Source of the DNA: Spirosoma linguale DSM 74
GTDB taxonomy: Bacteria > Bacteroidota > Bacteroidia > Cytophagales > Spirosomataceae
Reading direction: 5' to 3'
Length of the DNA: 64,000 nt
Assembly: GCA_000024525.1 (NCBI GenBank)
Contig: CP001769.1
Span: 2,900,001 to 2,964,000, forward strand
The notes beneath the pieces were generated by a model, which saw nothing but the letters and a program-made list of their open reading frames with translations, was not told the DNA's origin and made no database searches. The translations under genes and the position numbers were made by a program. This document shows, one piece after another, positions 63,964 to 64,000 of the stretch (positions are counted from its first letter, which is position 1; each line of letters begins with the position of its first letter).

Positions 63964-64000
63964 AGTTAGTTTAACATATTAGATGAAAATTGACTTAGGT

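Noticed and set aside
1..64000. tRNA or rRNA genes
   Set aside because: No cloverleaf with a T-loop GTTCGA-type motif and acceptor stem, and no rRNA segment, was found by eye; a tRNAscan run would settle this.

Overview
The window looks like chromosome from a Bacteroidota bacterium, most likely order Cytophagales and close to Spirosoma (inference from gene content; no 16S rRNA is present). Signs are two SusC/SusD pairs, Bacteroidota-style -7 promoter boxes (TAnnTTTG) instead of E. coli-type promoters, few Shine-Dalgarno sequences, a type III and a type II glutamine synthetase side by side, RNase H1 with a viroplasmin domain, and a DUF2490 protein. G+C is moderate (about 50-55% by eye). No tRNA, rRNA, CRISPR array, prophage or transposase gene was seen.

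Layout. 1-9,000 is housekeeping, almost all on the minus strand: a Nif3-like protein (cut by the window edge), biotin synthase, a membrane acyltransferase, a membrane-anchored AraC-type regulator, SppA, inorganic pyrophosphatase, a glycosyltransferase and a tRNA methyltransferase. 9,300-26,500 is a plus-strand polysaccharide utilisation locus (PUL1): SusC, SusD, a Tat-exported GH43-like beta-propeller enzyme, a large secreted protein with an alpha/alpha-toroid-like region, a sodium:solute symporter, a GH2 glycosidase, an FAD-dependent oxidoreductase and a GH9-like enzyme split by a one-base frameshift. A minus-strand PIN-type toxin-antitoxin pair sits inside it. 26,700-38,900 is minus-strand metabolism: RNase H, a beta-lactamase-fold hydrolase, PepT, an NTP pyrophosphohydrolase, a dihaem peroxidase, an M28 peptidase, the two glutamine synthetases and MarC. 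38,900-56,970 is mixed: two class V aminotransferases, AroQ, XerD, AsnS, a stand-alone NuoH, a voltage-gated potassium channel, a PAP2-like enzyme, an Omp85-type barrel, PhyH, an SDR, RhlE, a PQQ dehydrogenase and DUF2490. 57,000-64,000 is a second, minus-strand PUL (PUL2): SusC, SusD and a heparinase II/III-like lyase.

The most unusual feature is the intergenic DNA. Many gaps hold long, near-perfect inverted repeats with unrelated sequences, several starting within a few bases of the upstream stop codon. They include a perfect 44-bp-arm palindrome after sppA. In three of them the arms are built from degenerate 7- or 8-base tandem units (after the acidic gene at 30443, at the end of aroQ, after phyH). 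A second class consists of short REP-like palindromes. Together they suggest that one or two families of small hairpin-forming repeats have colonised gene ends and probably act as terminators or mRNA 3' ends. In PUL1, glycan would be bound by SusCD, cut by the GH43-like, GH2, GH9-like and toroid enzymes, possibly oxidised by the FAD enzyme, and the sugar taken up by the symporter.
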